NCBI GenBank assembly: GCA_015259235.1
Contig: JABZGM010000121.1
Span: 1 to 6,434 of the forward strand
Direction: 5' to 3'
From: Alloprevotella sp.
GTDB lineage: Bacteria > Bacteroidota > Bacteroidia > Bacteroidales > Bacteroidaceae
Length of the DNA stretch: 6,434 bases
Positions 6,336-6,434 of this stretch are shown here, piece after piece; position 1 is the first letter of the stretch; each line of letters opens with the position of its first letter. A program made the translations under genes and the position numbers. Under the pieces are notes generated by a model. That model did no database searches and was not told the DNA's origin. It was given only the letters and a program-made list of their open reading frames with translations.

Positions 6336-6434
6336 TAAAAGTGTTACTGATGGAAAATATTACTTCCTGTCATCTTTCATTTTCTTGTTGGCATCTTGTT
6401 CCTCGTTTGTTCTCGACGTAGCCCGCTACGCCAT
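6336..6434 (-). other. Region expected to hold the end of the periplasmic adaptor gene; frame unresolved
   Basis: In tripartite RND operons the adaptor (membrane-fusion, HlyD/AcrA-type) gene usually lies directly upstream of the pump, so its 3' end should fall here. All three minus-strand frames close inside the stretch: one at TAG 6426-6428 and, after that stop, again at TAA 6360-6362; one at TGA 6377-6379; one at TGA 6370-6372. The segment between the TAG and the TAA reads RATSRTNEEQDANKKMKDDR plus a final Lys. That Lys/Asp/Glu/Asn-rich make-up is like the loose tails of many Bacteroidota adaptors, but the TAG breaks it from anything upstream. A 6-bp inverted repeat (CGTAGC/GCTACG, 6417-6430) overlaps the TAG. 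No conserved adaptor motif is visible, so identity rests on gene order alone. Confidence 0.3.

Overview
The window looks like a piece of a Gram-negative chromosome of the phylum Bacteroidota, probably order Bacteroidales and perhaps Prevotella-like. The grounds are the style of the RND pump and its lipoprotein outer-membrane channel, the lack of clear Shine-Dalgarno sequences, the intermediate GC content, and an LpxA-type remnant that matches the Bacteroidales form from memory. No database search was possible, so the genus is an inference.

Layout. (1) Bases 2-793, plus strand: the 3' end of a gene for a tetratricopeptide-repeat (TPR) protein whose start lies before the window. A perfect 15-bp hairpin at 863-902 probably terminates it. 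(2) Bases 794-1311 hold no intact gene. They contain that hairpin, a second perfect hairpin (979-1009), and on the minus strand (1035-1297) a decayed 5' third of an lpxA-type acyltransferase gene. The remnant has lost a recognisable start, carries a frameshift, and is cut short. (3) Bases 1312-2715, minus strand: an outer-membrane efflux lipoprotein of the OprM/NodT (TolC-like) family. (4) Bases 2816-6283, minus strand: an inner-membrane RND drug exporter of the AcrB/HAE1 family, 1155 residues long, with an extra membrane hairpin between TM6 and TM7. (5) Bases 6284-6434: the spacer upstream of the pump, with two small hairpins. The far end is probably the end of a periplasmic adaptor gene, but its reading frame cannot be settled here.

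The minus-strand genes form an efflux operon read from right to left: (adaptor, mostly outside) - RND pump - OprM-like channel - lpxA-type remnant. Pump and channel would assemble with the adaptor into a tripartite machine that expels drugs, bile salts or similar amphiphiles across both membranes. The remnant begins about 14 bases after the channel's stop codon, so an ancestor probably had an intact acyltransferase gene at the end of this operon. The TPR gene converges on the operon from the other side and has no visible functional link to it.

I found no RNA gene, mobile element, CRISPR array or clear promoter. I found no convincing new biological system. The points most worth checking are the lpxA pseudogene and the enlarged RND pump.
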